Shown piece after piece: positions 1 to 11,981 of a DNA stretch of 64,000 nt. The stretch is taken from assembly GCF_049306965.1 (NCBI RefSeq), contig NC_133193.1, positions 17,469,501 to 17,533,500 of the forward strand, written 5' to 3'. The position numbers were made by a program, and so were the translations under genes. A model generated the notes under the pieces. The model saw only the letters and a list, made by a program, of their open reading frames with translations. It did no database searches and was not told the DNA's origin. The DNA comes from Danio rerio. Lineage: Eukaryota; Chordata; Actinopteri; Cypriniformes; Danionidae. Within the stretch, counting starts at the first letter, position 1; each line of letters starts with the position of its first letter.

Positions 1-1028
1 TTTTCCTATGCAAGATCCCATCGAAACCTCAAGCAAAGACAAATTGCTCCTTTTTCCAGCGAGATAAAGACTTTCTGTCCAGATTTTGATATGAAAGTGC
101 ACTTGACCTTGTTCATGTGCCTGTTTCTCAGAACAGTGGTGTGTTTATCCAGTGTGTTTTTCTTGGAAAGTCCCGATCCCTATTGTATTGCGGAAAAGCG
201 TGATGTGTTTAAGAGTGTAAATGTGCTCGTGCCCGGGTGTGTCACCTCGTGAGTGAGTGTGTGTTGTTTGATTGTGATTGTGTAAGGGAAGGCAGTTTTT
301 TTTTTTCCCGCCTCTAAACATATCCTGGAACTCTTGAGTGCACCTTGCAGCTCCTGTCAGGCTGACTGTGAAAAGCACCTTACATAACTGCTGTGATGAG
401 ACACCCTTCTTATCTCACACACACCCCAGACTACATTTACACACACGCACTAATCACATACACACTGCACAGAGGAAGATATCTTGTTCGTGAGCTACTG
501 TGTGGGCATACACACTTTACAAATATAATGACTCACTGTTATTATCAAAAATACAACAAAAAAAACAACTTCCGGTTTTTAGAATTATCTTTGCATCCTG
601 GTGGTTGAGTTGTCTGGATATTCAGCACTGGCTTATATTCATATGAACTATCTGACAAAGTGCTGTTGAATTCTTTGAACATTATGTAGTATTAATCTTA
701 GAATATTCTGCATTGTTTTTTATTAATTCAATGGACTGGAGTAAATAATGTTTCTCCCCATACTATAGTTAGCAACATTAAGACATGATATTTTATAAAC
801 AATTTTTAGGTGGAGCATACGCAGATGTTTTGACGAAGCTAAGTTACTATTAACTGTCATACAGTTATTTAATCAGCATAGGACTTATGAAAATGATGCT
901 TCTCCTATAGAAAACTAGTTTGCTACACATTTTATTCAAAGCCTTTTAGACTGATGACTTTAGACTGATGTAGGCTGTTAAATTACTGCAATCAATCAGC
1001 TAGGTTACTGTTAGCAACCATTTGCATA

Positions 1029-2095
1029 TACGCTCACCGGCCACTTTATTGGGTACACCTTACTAGTACTGGGTTGGTCCATATTTTTGGTACTGGATTT
1101 TGGTCCAAATTGGCATGGTAGCGTCATGCATTTGCTGCAGATTTGTTTTCTGCACATTTTATGATGCCAATCTCCCGTTCCACCACATCTCAAAGGTGCT
1201 CTTTTGGATTGACATCTGGTGACTGTGGAGTACAGGCCATTTGAGTGCAGTGAACTCATTGTCATGTTCAAGAAACCAGTCTGAGATGATTCACGTTTCA
1301 TGACATGGAGTGTTCTCCTGCTGGAAGTAGCCATCAGAAGAAGGTTACACTGTGGTCATAAAGGGATGGACATGGTCAGCAACAATACTCAGGGAGGCTG
1401 TGGCATTGACACAATGCTCAGTTGGTACTAATAGGCCCAAAGTATGGCAAGAAAATGAAAATACTCCCGACACATCACACCACCAGCCTAACCCGTTGAT
1501 ACAAGGCAGGACGGATCCATACTTTCATGTTGTTGACGCCCAATTCTGACCCTACCATTCGAATGTTACAGCAGAAATCGAGACTCATCAGACTAGGTAA
1601 CATTTTTTAAATCTTCTATTGTCCAATTTTGGTGAGCCTGTGTGAATTGTAACCTCAGTTTCCTGTTCTTAGTGGTCAGGAGCGGCATTCGGTGTGGCCC
1701 TCTGCTGCTGTAGCCCATCTGTTTAAAGGTTGGATGTGTTCAGAGATGCTCTTCTGCATACCTCAGTTGGAACCAGTGGTCATTTGAGTTAATGTTGCCT
1801 TTCTATCAGCTCAAACCAGTCTGGCCATTCCCCTCTGACCTCTGGCGTCAACAAAGCATTTGCGCTTACAGAACTGCTGCTCATTGAAAAAATCTCTGTA
1901 GATCAGCAGTTTCTGAAATACTCAGACCAGCCTTTCTCATTTAAATCACCTCATTCTAATGTTCGGTTTGAACTGCAGCAGATCGTCTTGACCATGCCTA
2001 AAAACATTGAGTTGTTGTCATGTGATTGGCTGATTAGAAATTTGTGTTAATGAGCAGTTGGACAGGTGTGCCTTATAAAGTGGCCAGTAAGTGTA
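1029..2095 (-). mobile_element. Tc1-like DNA transposon, copy A (decayed)
   Basis: Both ends read as the same terminal inverted repeat: ctcaccggccactttattgg at the left, and a degenerate reverse copy ending ggccagtaagtgta at the right, each next to a TA as expected for Tc1/mariner. The minus strand encodes broken pieces of a Tc1 transposase similar to three other copies in this window. The element is about 170 bp shorter than copy D; part of the loss is around 1890-1900, where the N-terminal coding part is missing sequence. It is not capable of making transposase. Confidence 0.85.
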
Positions 2096-3082
2096 GTATC
2101 TTTTCTCATACATGTATGTGTTCTGCAGCAAGCGTATATGAATAGAGATGAAATTGTGCACTTTTTCCAGAGGACATACAATGCAGAAAGTTGAATACAT
2201 CTCAACTTTTCAGTGTCAAGCGCCACACAGATCATGTGACAATAACCAACCAACCAGCTTCACACTTTTTTTTGGATTATACGCTTTTGAGAAGTAAAGA
2301 TTACTACCTAGACTATTACCTCTGGTAAGCACAGAGCACCGAAAACACTAAATCTTTTTTTTATTTCTTCAAATTAAAACTGGTATCAGAGCTACTGTAG
2401 GGGATTGTCAGTGGGGGATCCTTGCAGAGCAGAGCTGATGGTTGTTTAGCAACGAAAGACACAAGCACAAGCTCATGAACGCATTGAAAATGGTAGAGGA
2501 AGCATAGCGATAGGATATGTGAATGGCCCCTTATGTGGTTAAAGCCTGAATTACTCTAGCTGTGTGTTTGTTTGAAAATAACTGCACACCTTAGAAGGCT
2601 CGTCAGCCAATCTGAATCAAGCAACAAAATAACTGAAGCGCTCAAAATTATCGAATTAACTTAATTACATGCAAACTACATTTCTGAAGCATTGTTATTA
2701 AGGTAAAGATGATATACAGCTTGATATACAGGGGCTTAATATACATTAAGCCTTTTTGAGTCCATTATTATGAATCAAAAGCACATGGTGAAACAAAGTC
2801 TAAACACATGGCGAAACAAATCCTGTATGTACACTTTCACTGATGGCACATTGTATTTATAGTCTCTACAGATACATTTCAGTGAATTCACGTTGCTTCC
2901 ACACACACATTTAGGATAATGTTCTTGTTCGTCATGTCTTGTTGCTAATTCTGAATGGATGTACTGTACTGTACTCTAGGTTTACAGCCAACTCGAGGAG
3001 GCTGCTTCAACTTTTTGACACCTTGACTTGTTGAAATATAAACAAGATTTTAAAAAAAATTAAACTAAATCTTTGCTGCTCT

Positions 3083-3313
3083 ACACTCTCAGAAATAAAG
3101 GTACAGGTGCTGTCACTGGGGCAGTATCTTTTCAAAAGGTACATATTTGTGCCCAAAGAGTCCATAATGGCACCTCAAAGGTACTTTTTAGGTACATTTG
3201 GGCACTAATATGCACCTTTGAGGTACCACTTTGGACTCTTTGGGCACAAATATGTACCTTTTGAAAAGGTACTGCCCCAGTGACAGCTCCTGTACCTTTA
3301 TTTCTGAGAGTGT
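3083..3313. mobile_element. Palindromic MITE (hairpin element)
   Basis: The left arm starts cactctcagaaataaaggta and the right arm ends with its reverse complement, tacctttatttctgagagtg. The two arms of roughly 110 bp are close to perfect inverted copies around a short centre near 3195. There is no coding capacity. Related fragments lie at about 42530-42640 and 18150-18200. This is a non-autonomous DNA transposon; the superfamily is not assigned. Confidence 0.8.
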
Positions 3314-3871
3314 TCTGTACGCTTAATTCAGCAACGTTTTATTTTCCTCTGTAATAGTTTTTAATCTGTGCTTTGGTGTATATACTGTGTACATGTATTA
3401 ATTATATGGATTTTTTTGTGTAGTTTAGTTTTTAGATGTGTATTTGGTTTTTTTTTTTTTGGAAAGATTTCTTTGTTTACCTGTAAAAAAAAAAAAAGGT
3501 TTGCAGAAAATGTAGTTTTGTGTTAAAACTGAAACTATGTAAATCATGACAGATTTAGATACAAATTTACGTTTTTGCTTCTGTTCAGGGTTTAGAACAA
3601 AGCTCTGCATGAATTTTGTTACATTTTATGATCTTTTTTGTAATATTTAATTGTGTAAACACTGCTGCCCCTGAAGATAATTGCCTCACTTTGTGTCCTG
3701 CAAAACAAGAGAGGAGTTTGTTCATTAGTGAAAATGTTTTATTGCAACCTTTAAATGCCTACAAATATCAATTGAAGCAGAATAATTATAAAATAAAACT
3801 AGATTGAAATTATTGCATCAATTTTTTCATAATTCTACATTATGTATTTTGGGCTTTGCAATGCTTAAGAG

Positions 3872-4452
3872 CAGAAGTGCCCAAAGTAGGGCCCATAGTT
3901 GGCCCATGCTAACCCTTTGATTATTCTCCCTCAAAAGAGAGGGAGAAGAATGGGGAGGTGGTTGGGGCGAACCTCTTTGACAGAGATCATCATTTCAAAT
4001 TTATCTAACCTTTTGTTTCTTTGTTTACTTGAGAAGCTACAAAAAAGACAACTAAAACTAAAGGTTGTAAATGAATTAGACTTTTAAAAATGTAAATACT
4101 GTCAATTTACAGATAAAGGACAGTGCAGAAGGCATCAGCGAGCAAATCAAATCAGAGCAAAGGCAAAAGTCGCACGACTAGTGTATTCAGCATTGAACTC
4201 CATTGATATATAAATGGGATTGTTTATGTTTTTACTTTCGTTCATTATAAAATCAGTAAAAAAAATATGCTGTATCATTAATCATTACGTTTTAAAGCAA
4301 GATTTTCTAGTTATTTTTAAATATTAGCAAATAAATAGCAAATTACACATGGCAAATTTTATGTAATATTGTTTGGTATATTTAACTCAGCCCACAGCCC
4401 TCAATCAAGTTTGTTTTTTGGCCCTTTATAAGAAAAAGTTTGGATCCCACTG
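3872..4452. mobile_element. Non-autonomous hAT-like element
   Basis: The ends are short imperfect inverted repeats (cagaagtgcccaaagtaggg at the left; agtttggatcccactg at the right). They are flanked by 8-bp direct repeats, CTTAAGAG at 3864-3871 and CTTTAGAG at 4453-4460, which match at 7 of 8 positions. An 8-bp target duplication is the hallmark of hAT elements. The interior is AT-rich with no transposase. Confidence 0.7.
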
Positions 4453-4989
4453 CTTTAGAGTATTTAGAAATAATTCAGTGCAGTCTCCATTGGAAGGAAA
4501 ATCCCTCATTAATGGATCTGGTACTGAATGTTAGAATATACAATGATAAATATTCAGCACATACGTTAAGATTTGTAATTAATGTGAAAATGTACATGAA
4601 TGTACAGGTAATTATTTTGTAAAATAAAAGCAGATTGTGACGTACCTAACAACATTAACAAAAACATGTATTGAGATATGCAGACTTTATGAACATGTAT
4701 TAAAAATAGTAGTGTACTCTAAAATAATTTAATAATGCTACTGTATGACTAAATTAGCCATTATGGAAATTCTAGGGTAAATATTCAGAACTCTTCAGTG
4801 TTTTGACATTTTGATAAAGTTATACAAATACACAAGTATAAGTTATACATAAAATTTAGGAAATGTCAGGGTGCTATATCTATATGGGTTTCATTTTAGC
4901 AATTACTCCCCAAAAGAATGGCTGCCTTGATATTTCTGAAGTTAAACATCCTTCTATAAAATAGTTAGTTTTTTTTTTGCTAGATATTC

Positions 4990-5500
4990 AACTCATGTTT
5001 ATTTCTATAGTGCTTTTACATTGTTGATTGTGTCAAATCAGGTTAAGATAGAAGATTATAGTAAATTGAAACCGTGTCACTCGTTTAAAGTGGAAGTTCA
5101 GTTTAGTTTAGTTCAGTATGGTTTAAGTTTCACACTGAAGAGCAAATCCATCGATGCGCAGTTCCCAAACCAGTGGCGAGAAACAAACTTCACCAGTTGA
5201 CGAAAGTGAAGGAAAAAACCTTGAGAAAACCTGGCTCAGTTGGACATGACCATTTTTTCTCTATCCAAACTTCTTGTGCAGAGCTGCATGCTGTCATGCT
5301 CTCCGATTCTCCATGACCGCTACAGCATATGCTCAGGATACTTCCTGGTCCAGGATTATGGATACCTTGGCATCATCTCTTCACAGGTTTTAGATAACAT
5401 CTGTGGCACTGCGCGATCTCTAGAGGCCTCGGGATGAGTATCCCCAGGTGGAAATAGAGAATCAATAAAATAATTAGCGTAGCTGCTGTTCATATTGTAT
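4990..5500 (+). repeat. Dispersed zebrafish-type repeat, class uncertain
   Basis: The stretch around 5130-5450 ("gagcaaatccatcgatgcgc", then "ccttgagaaaacctggctca", then "gcctcgggatgagtatcccc") resembles a repeat that I recall as common in zebrafish DNA. No terminal repeats, tail or coding frame were identified, so the class stays open. A small open frame at 5240 is judged spurious. Confidence 0.4.
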
Positions 5501-6290
5501 TTATAAGAGACAAATCGAATTTTGCTGCAAAAATGAGCGCTATAAATGAAAATAGTAGTTGTGTAAACAAGCATGTAAATCATATCAGTATTTTTAACAA
5601 AATGTCTGGTGCATTACAACAGGAGGAGTGTGTCCTACAGGTGGTTTGTCAAGCCCACTCACCTGCATGGAGTAAATGGTGACAAAATAAATAGCAAAGT
5701 CACAAGAAATGTGCAATAAATCATGATTTAAAAATGACTTTATTTTCAATTAAACAAATGCAGCATGTAATACACATAAGAGACTCTTCGAAAACAATAA
5801 AAATTCTTTCTGACCCCAGACTTTTCAACAGTAGTGTACAGTATACTTGCATTGTTTCTCCCCATGACCCAACACAAACAGACTTGTGACCCAATTTTTG
5901 CAGCCCACCATGTGCCTCGGCTTTTTCGAGCGGCAGTTACTCATTGACAACACGCTGTGCTTTGGTGCGCTTCAGTCTTTGAGGCCTTTAACAGCAGCTG
6001 TTATGCAACAAAACTCTACTGCTGTACTTAGAGAGTGTGAGACTGTCAAAAGGGAAAACATCCTCCAAGAAGTCGTGTTGTAAACTCTACAGCCATTAAA
6101 GATGGATTTGTAACACATTCAGATTTTTTTTTTTTTTTTTGACAGAGATTTACTGTCATACTTCAAAACACCTGCTGTTAGTTGTGTTCCTGTTAACGTG
6201 TGTAATGTGCCTCAGTGTTTTATTAGACTTGGTAATTATTTAGCCAATTTACGTGTATTTACTGTATTTAGCAGATACTTGTATTAAAAT

Positions 6291-6589
6291 CATTCATTCA
6301 TTCATTTTCCTTCGGCTTAGTCCCTTGTTTGTCCGGGATCGCCACAGCAGAATGAACCACCAACTATTCCAGCATATGGTTTACACTCATACACTATAGC
6401 CAATTAAGATCATTCAATTCACCTGTAGTGCTTGTCTTTGGACTGTGGGTGAAACCAGAGCACCCGGAGGAAACCCACGCAACATGCAAACTCCACACAG
6501 AAGTGCCAAATGGCAGAGCCTGGACTCCAACCAGCGAACTTCTTACTGTGAGGCAACAGTGCTAACCACTGAGCTTCCTTTCTGCCCTA
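6291..6589 (-). mobile_element. DANA-type tRNA-derived SINE
   Basis: It starts with the (cattcatt)n tail followed by cggcttagtcccttgtttg, the reverse of the usual SINE 3' end. It runs through the conserved block "gaggaaacccacgcaacatg" to the tRNA-like head near 6570. The central part is shortened. Orientation is minus. Confidence 0.8.
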
Positions 6590-7440
6590 TTAAAATCACT
6601 TACAGATAATTAATTTAATGCAATAAAACAGAAAAAAACAGAGATTTTATTAAGGATGTAGTTAAAAAGAAGAGAGAGATCTCCTGTTGTTAGGGATTCA
6701 GCATTTCAGATGGGCTTTAGAAGATCATTTCCCCAGCTAGGAACAGTGAATGTGAAGGTTCTGGAAAGGGATTTTGTACCTATCTGCTATGGTAGCATGA
6801 AGTTATTTGTTTAAGATTTCTATTAGCCATATTTAGAAAACACACATAAACATATAAAGTTTGTTCATATTTTGTGAAAGTTTGGTCTCTCTTAAACCTC
6901 ATCCTCACTACAAGCAACTTACAGCGACAAAGCATCAAGCGACCGTTCATTTCAACAGAGCAACTTTCGGTGACCTCGTCTACTCAAGCGACAGCACCCT
7001 TTGGTAACCAGGTGGGCGTGTCGAACGACGCAACAAAGTTGAGAATTCTTCAACTTTATGCTAATGAAAAGTGACTTTCTTGAACGACAGCCAATAGGAG
7101 CACCACTAGAGCTCACGTGATCCTCTCTCAGCTCACTCAGAGGCCGGTTGTATTCTCCGTGCTGTAGACCAACACAGACCTGTGTTTGCAGCAGATCACT
7201 GCCCAGAGCAATATGCAGGTACAAAGTAGCTGCTAGTGTGAACGAGGCGTTTTGCTCACTAAGACTGCATTTATTGGATCAAAACCACAGTAAAAACAAT
7301 AATAATTTAAAATGTCGTAACTTCAAAGTAGTGTTTTAAATGAATTGTAAAAAGACGTTGATTTATCATAAATGTACATTTTTAGCTTCAGTATTAAATT
7401 ATCTTTTCAAACATTTATAATTTATTTAATTAATGCTGAT

Positions 7441-7447
7441 AAAATTG

Positions 7448-7478
<31 letters not shown>

Positions 7479-7502
7479 CATCATCATCATCATCATCATC
7501 AT
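7441..7502. repeat. (TTA)n-(TCA)n microsatellite
   Basis: A pure run of TTA triplets changes to TCA triplets. It lies in presumed itpr2 intron sequence. Confidence 0.9.
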
Positions 7503-8589
7503 AGATACTTAATTATTTTGTTAACTTCTATCATTTTTTCATTATTTTCTAGCCAGGGTGAGGACGTGGACGCTAATTTTACCCATTTCAGTGTTTACGA
7601 AAAATGACATCAATAAGAACACATGTAATTTTGAGAAACTATACATCAGTCTAAAGTTACAACCCTTAAGCAGCAATTGTAGCTAGTTGTTTTTCAATAG
7701 AAAGCTTAAAAAGAATGAATTTACTCACTTTGAGCAAGTTTTAAAGAAAACGCTTATTAGCTATGGAGTACATATCATTGTAATAACAAGACAAAGACAC
7801 AATCATTGCTGTACATCAGGGTTTTTTTTTTTTTTTTTAGGTAAGAGTCCTCAGTACAACATTCCATCGAACACATTTAGTCCACCAAACAATAGTGTTG
7901 AATTATGAATGGTTATTCATTTGTTTATGTGCCCATTTTATCTAGAGACCTACTGTTTATATTGTTTCCTATGTTAGTTACAGTGGAAACGCTGTTTTTG
8001 TAGTAAAAAGCAACTCTATGTACATACAGTAGCAAAATGTACAACAGTTACAAATAAAACGAGACCACAAACTTTATGAAAGGTCAAAGTTAAAGCTACT
8101 AAAATCTAAACAAAGCAGTCGAGTGGTTTGACTTTCTGCATATGTATATCTGTGAGCTACTTTAGGGCAAATATTTCACCATTTAAAATAAAGTGAGGTT
8201 TATTCATCTATTGGACACGTTGTTATTTTATTGCACTCTTTGCGCTGTCACTGGTTCAGTTGGTTGTCAATAATTATGTGACGCTAATGAGAGTTCAGCA
8301 TTATTTGCAGTTATTTTGTCATTTGAAATATCTGTACTTTTAGTTGTGCATTAAGTAAATCCTTGAAAGTAAAAACGGATGACTTTCTTTTTGTTTCAAT
8401 ACAATATATATTAAAGAGCCCAACTTTCTGATGTTTGTGTAAATATACCATCAACCGTAAGGCTATGAGTACTTTTGAGCTTGACAGAATATAATAAAAT
8501 GTGTTTCCATGATGTTATCTGCAAAACAGCTAAGAATATTTGCTGCTTATTTCCATAAAAAAAAAACATTTATTTTGTGTTTGGTTTAG

Positions 8590-11132
8590 GAGAAGAATCT
8601 GGACTGGTTTCCTCGAATGCGAGCCATGTCTCTGGTCAGCTCTGAGGGAGAGAGTGAGCAGAATGAAATCCGCTCGCTGCAGGAGCGTCTGGACACCACC
8701 GTGTCTCTCGTGGCTCAGCTGTCCAGTCAGTTGTCGGAGCTAAAAGAACAGGTAAAAGCAGTGTTTCTCCTCACGGGGCTTCTGAAGTGTGCACTATTGA
8801 GTGGAAGTGCGTCATCAGCGGGGTAAGGGTGCGGTTCTGCTGCCCCGGGGCGAAATGGATGTTCAGCGAATCGCTACCATCACCTGCCTGGCCCACATGT
8901 GATCCACACAAACACTTTAACTCATTCACATGACACAGTGAAAGGCAGAGCTTGGGATGACGTTAGGAAAAAAAAATAGATGTTTGTTTGACTTCAGTGC
9001 TGAACTCGGGACACAGAAACTGCAAAGTCATTGAGAATCGGCACTGATCCAAACCAGTGAGTCGGAAAGAGTGGAACCAGAACTATTAAGCACACGGCGG
9101 TGCCTCTCACATCCTCCAGCTGCCGGTCACGAGAAGAGGCCTTACAGTAATTCCCCTGCTGGATGTTAAATAACTTATTAAAGTGATTTCTCCTCTGACA
9201 GCCAGGCCTAATTAAACAGATCCTCCTCACCTCTCAGCCCCAAGCCAGGCTCAGATCCAGTGAAATCCAAACTCGTCATGTGTTCAGGCAAACAGATTTG
9301 TTCTGATTCAGTGCAGAACAGATTGTTCTGTCCCTGTTTTTATTTTTCGACTTATGTTTGGTTGGTCTTCTTTTTTTGTCTGAAACAGCCATGATGTCAA
9401 ATAGATTTAGTATAAGAATAGTTCAGGCAGAAATGGCAATTCTGTCCTTCTCATTTAGCTTCAAATGCATTTGACTTTTTTTTTTTTCCTTCTGTTGAGT
9501 GTATTTTGGTTTCTCAATATACATTCTTCAGTGATCTTGTGTTCTCGTGTAACGTCATCATCAACTGCCAAAGTTCGGTTCCAATACTCAAGACTGCAAG
9601 AATAGAGGACGTGTGAAACTTCCCTGATGTGTTCTTGACATCGAGGGTGCATGGATGCAGACTTGAGCACTGATCTCGCTCTAGAAGTCCCAGAATTCAT
9701 TGCGACTGGAGGTGGGAAGTGCAGCATTTTATATAGGTTTATTATTAAAGTTCAGAGATATGACTTATTTACCTGAGGAGTGTCCCTAAATGAAACGGTG
9801 AATATAAATATTACCATAAATATCCAAATAAAGGCATAAACACATTAAGGGTGTTTATTTGCTGAAATTCGTATTCAAATCTGTTTTATTTATATTGTGC
9901 AACATATATTTATTATGTTTTTATGGAGAGTATATATTTTGAAAAGTGTAAAAACAATAGATCGTTGTATGAGTGCTGTAATGTTAAAATAATGTTTCCT
10001 TAAACATACGTGAAAGTCATGTGACCATCTGGAAGGACACAGCGTCTCATTTCTCGCAGGATGCGTTCTTTGTTGTCGTGGTCTCCCAAGTTCATTCTTC
10101 CAAGGACACCTGTCTTCACAAGAACTCAAGTTCGTTCTCTGCGTTCTTGGAATTGAGAAACAGCCAGAGTTTGTAGTTTTATAAGGTTGTCTATCGTCAT
10201 CGGATTGTCATCTATTCTGTGCGCATTTATGACTTTAGGAGGCGTGGCTTTGGACAGTAAAGCAGGGATGTACATTTTTTAAACTATGCTAACGTTAGCA
10301 TTTGGGCAGATCACCTAATGCACCTTTGGGTTTACTTTTTACTTGGAAAATTAATCTAATTTCACAAATTGCGATAAATGGAATTCATTACCCACAAAAA
10401 TGATGATCATTGTCGTAAAAATAATGACCCACTTTTAAAATGTTGTTCACAAAATCCAGTCATGTTAAACAGAATCTACACATTGTCAAAACTCTTCAGA
10501 TATACAGTGTTTGCTTTGGTTTCACAAACTTGTACATTGCCTAACAGAAAGCTGCTTGACTTACAAGTGACTTCTGTGTGAGCTTAGATTTCTTTAACCC
10601 AGATGTCTAAATCACCAGTGATTCCCTCAAGCTTTTCCTATTGGTTTTTGCTTTGTTTTTTGTTACATAAATATGAGTGACGATTTAAGTTCTGTGGTTC
10701 ATATCACTTGACAAAACCTGGAGGTCTTGTAGTAAATTTTAAAACACACACACACAATCATATCCAAATTGTTCTCATCCACTTTTTCTTATCCATATTT
10801 TCATGAAATAAACAACAACCTCAAGAGTCATATGGAGTATCTCAAGTTATTTTCACCACAAAGTTCACTTTAGGTTAAAAAAAAAACTGTTATAAAAGCC
10901 CATAGGAAAGTATTGAGGCAAATTGGTGTTGGGGTTTTGACATCACAAATGAACAAACAGCCAGTGAATGGTTAAAATTTATCACTATGATGGCCACTCA
11001 TTTAGCCTTCTGTCTCTATTTACCATGCATGCTTATGTGTTTTTCTAGATGACGGAGCAGAGAAAGAATAAACAGAGACTGGGTTTCCTCGGACCACCCC
11101 AAATGAACCATCAAATCGCCCCTGCACTCTGA
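8590..11132 (+). CDS. itpr2: Inositol 1,4,5-trisphosphate receptor type 2, C-terminal two exons
   Basis: Two coding exons of the IP3-gated calcium channel of the endoplasmic reticulum: 8590-8751 (54 codons) and 11049-11132 (27 codons plus TGA). The first encodes [20 protein letters not shown] and a heptad-rich stretch ([20 protein letters not shown]). The second begins [15 protein letters not shown]. This is the cytosolic linker and C-terminal coiled-coil tail after the last pore helix of the IP3R family. The [15 protein letters not shown] ending matches my recollection of type 2 better than type 1 (RKQKQRIGLLG), and sspn and bhlhe41 as neighbours support itpr2. Acceptor tttag, donor CAG/gtaaaa and acceptor ttctag are canonical. 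Only the C-terminal ~81 residues of a ~2,700-residue protein are in the window, so domains upstream cannot be judged. Ligand binding and pore residues lie outside. Confidence 0.93.
8752..11048 (+). other. itpr2: Last intron of itpr2
   Basis: The intron is bounded by gtaaaagc and ttttctag. It contains two facing segments, about 9530-9720 and 10010-10230, that look like arms of a decayed inverted-repeat element; alignment is too poor by eye to assign it. No other gene was seen. Confidence 0.8.
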
Positions 11133-11720
11133 GGACGGAGATCGTGCCTGTAAACACAGACAGATGCAGAGCTTCACACCATGATCCACACTACACTCAT
11201 GGTGATCTCACACTTTACATCATGACATGACAGATCCAGGAACACAAATGACTACAGACTTCATTTTATAAGTCTTTTGTGGTGTAGATGTTCTAGACGG
11301 AGCGTGTTTGTTTGGAAAATCAGCCAATAAGGGCTCAGGCACTGTTTTTGTTTTAAGCGTCAAGTATTAACTCTATCACTTTTTAATTGTCGTGTTTATA
11401 ACTGGAGTATTGCTGTAACGCCAACTGGACTTTGGTCTGTGCTGGAATAACTGGAGGGATAATGTGCCTTTAAATAGTTTCATAGTTTGTTTTTATAATT
11501 CGCAATAACTTGAATGAAATGTGTAAGACTGGAAACCTTCTCGTGTCCTAATCAAGACAATCATATCACTCTCTACAAAGATCAGAACGCTAGTCTTAAC
11601 TCTTATGTGATGATAATGATTTTTAATAATGTATTTTATGTTGAGGTATGACTAGCATGTTTGTGCTCGCCTTATATAAAGTTGTACAGAAAATAATAAA
11701 GAGTTTATATTTGGTATTCT
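11133..11720 (+). other. itpr2: itpr2 3' untranslated region
   Basis: Sequence from the TGA to just beyond the first good polyadenylation signal. The exact cleavage site is not known, so the end is approximate. Confidence 0.65.
11695..11700 (+). promoter_or_regulatory. itpr2: Polyadenylation signal AATAAA of itpr2
   Basis: AATAAA about 565 bp after the itpr2 stop, followed by a T/G-rich stretch (gtttatatttggtattc). It is the first clear signal downstream of the stop codon. Confidence 0.65.
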
Positions 11721-11758
11721 AATGGTTCGTTTCACTCTGAATGTTGTCCCGAATTATT

Positions 11759-11761
<3 letters not shown>

Positions 11762-11832
<71 letters not shown>
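11762..11832. repeat. (TA)n microsatellite
   Basis: About 71 bp of pure TA dinucleotides, ending next to the inverted repeat at 11833-11933. Confidence 0.95.
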
Positions 11833-11834
<2 letters not shown>

Positions 11835-11933
11835 AATTTTCTTGAGCTATCAAAAATATTTACATTTCAAATTTAACAAATATTTTCTAATATATATATA
11901 TATTTTTTTTTTTTGATAGCTCAAGAAAATTTG
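11833..11933. repeat. 24-bp perfect inverted repeat with 53-bp loop
   Basis: Positions 11833-11856 (caaattttcttgagctatca...) and 11910-11933 are exact reverse complements over 24 bases. The loop is AT-rich. It may be the remnant of a short MITE or a palindrome created with the adjacent TA tract. Confidence 0.85.
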
Positions 11934-11981
11934 AAAATAACTTTCAAATCTGCATAAAATCTTAATTTACAATATATTTGT

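Larger units (their letters stand above)
1..8589 (+). other. itpr2: Presumed itpr2 intron upstream of the penultimate coding exon
   Basis: No coding exon could be recognised in this stretch. Short open frames lack splice sites and protein similarity. The next exon downstream starts with the linker segment that follows the last membrane helices of IP3 receptors, so this is most simply intron. It holds a Tc1-like copy, a palindromic MITE, a hAT-like element, a SINE and a microsatellite, listed separately. Nothing recognisable is seen at 1-1028, 2096-3082 or 7503-8589. Confidence 0.6.

Noticed and set aside
145-608. Open frames near the left edge as possible itpr2 exons
   Set aside because: Their sequences (histidine/threonine-rich) do not resemble any part of an IP3 receptor and no splice sites fit.
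11722-11916. Open frame of repeated YI residues
   Set aside because: Artefact of the (TA)n array. The same holds for the frames at 13979-14176 and for the N-terminal part of the frame at 14101, whose C-terminal part is Tc1-like coding.
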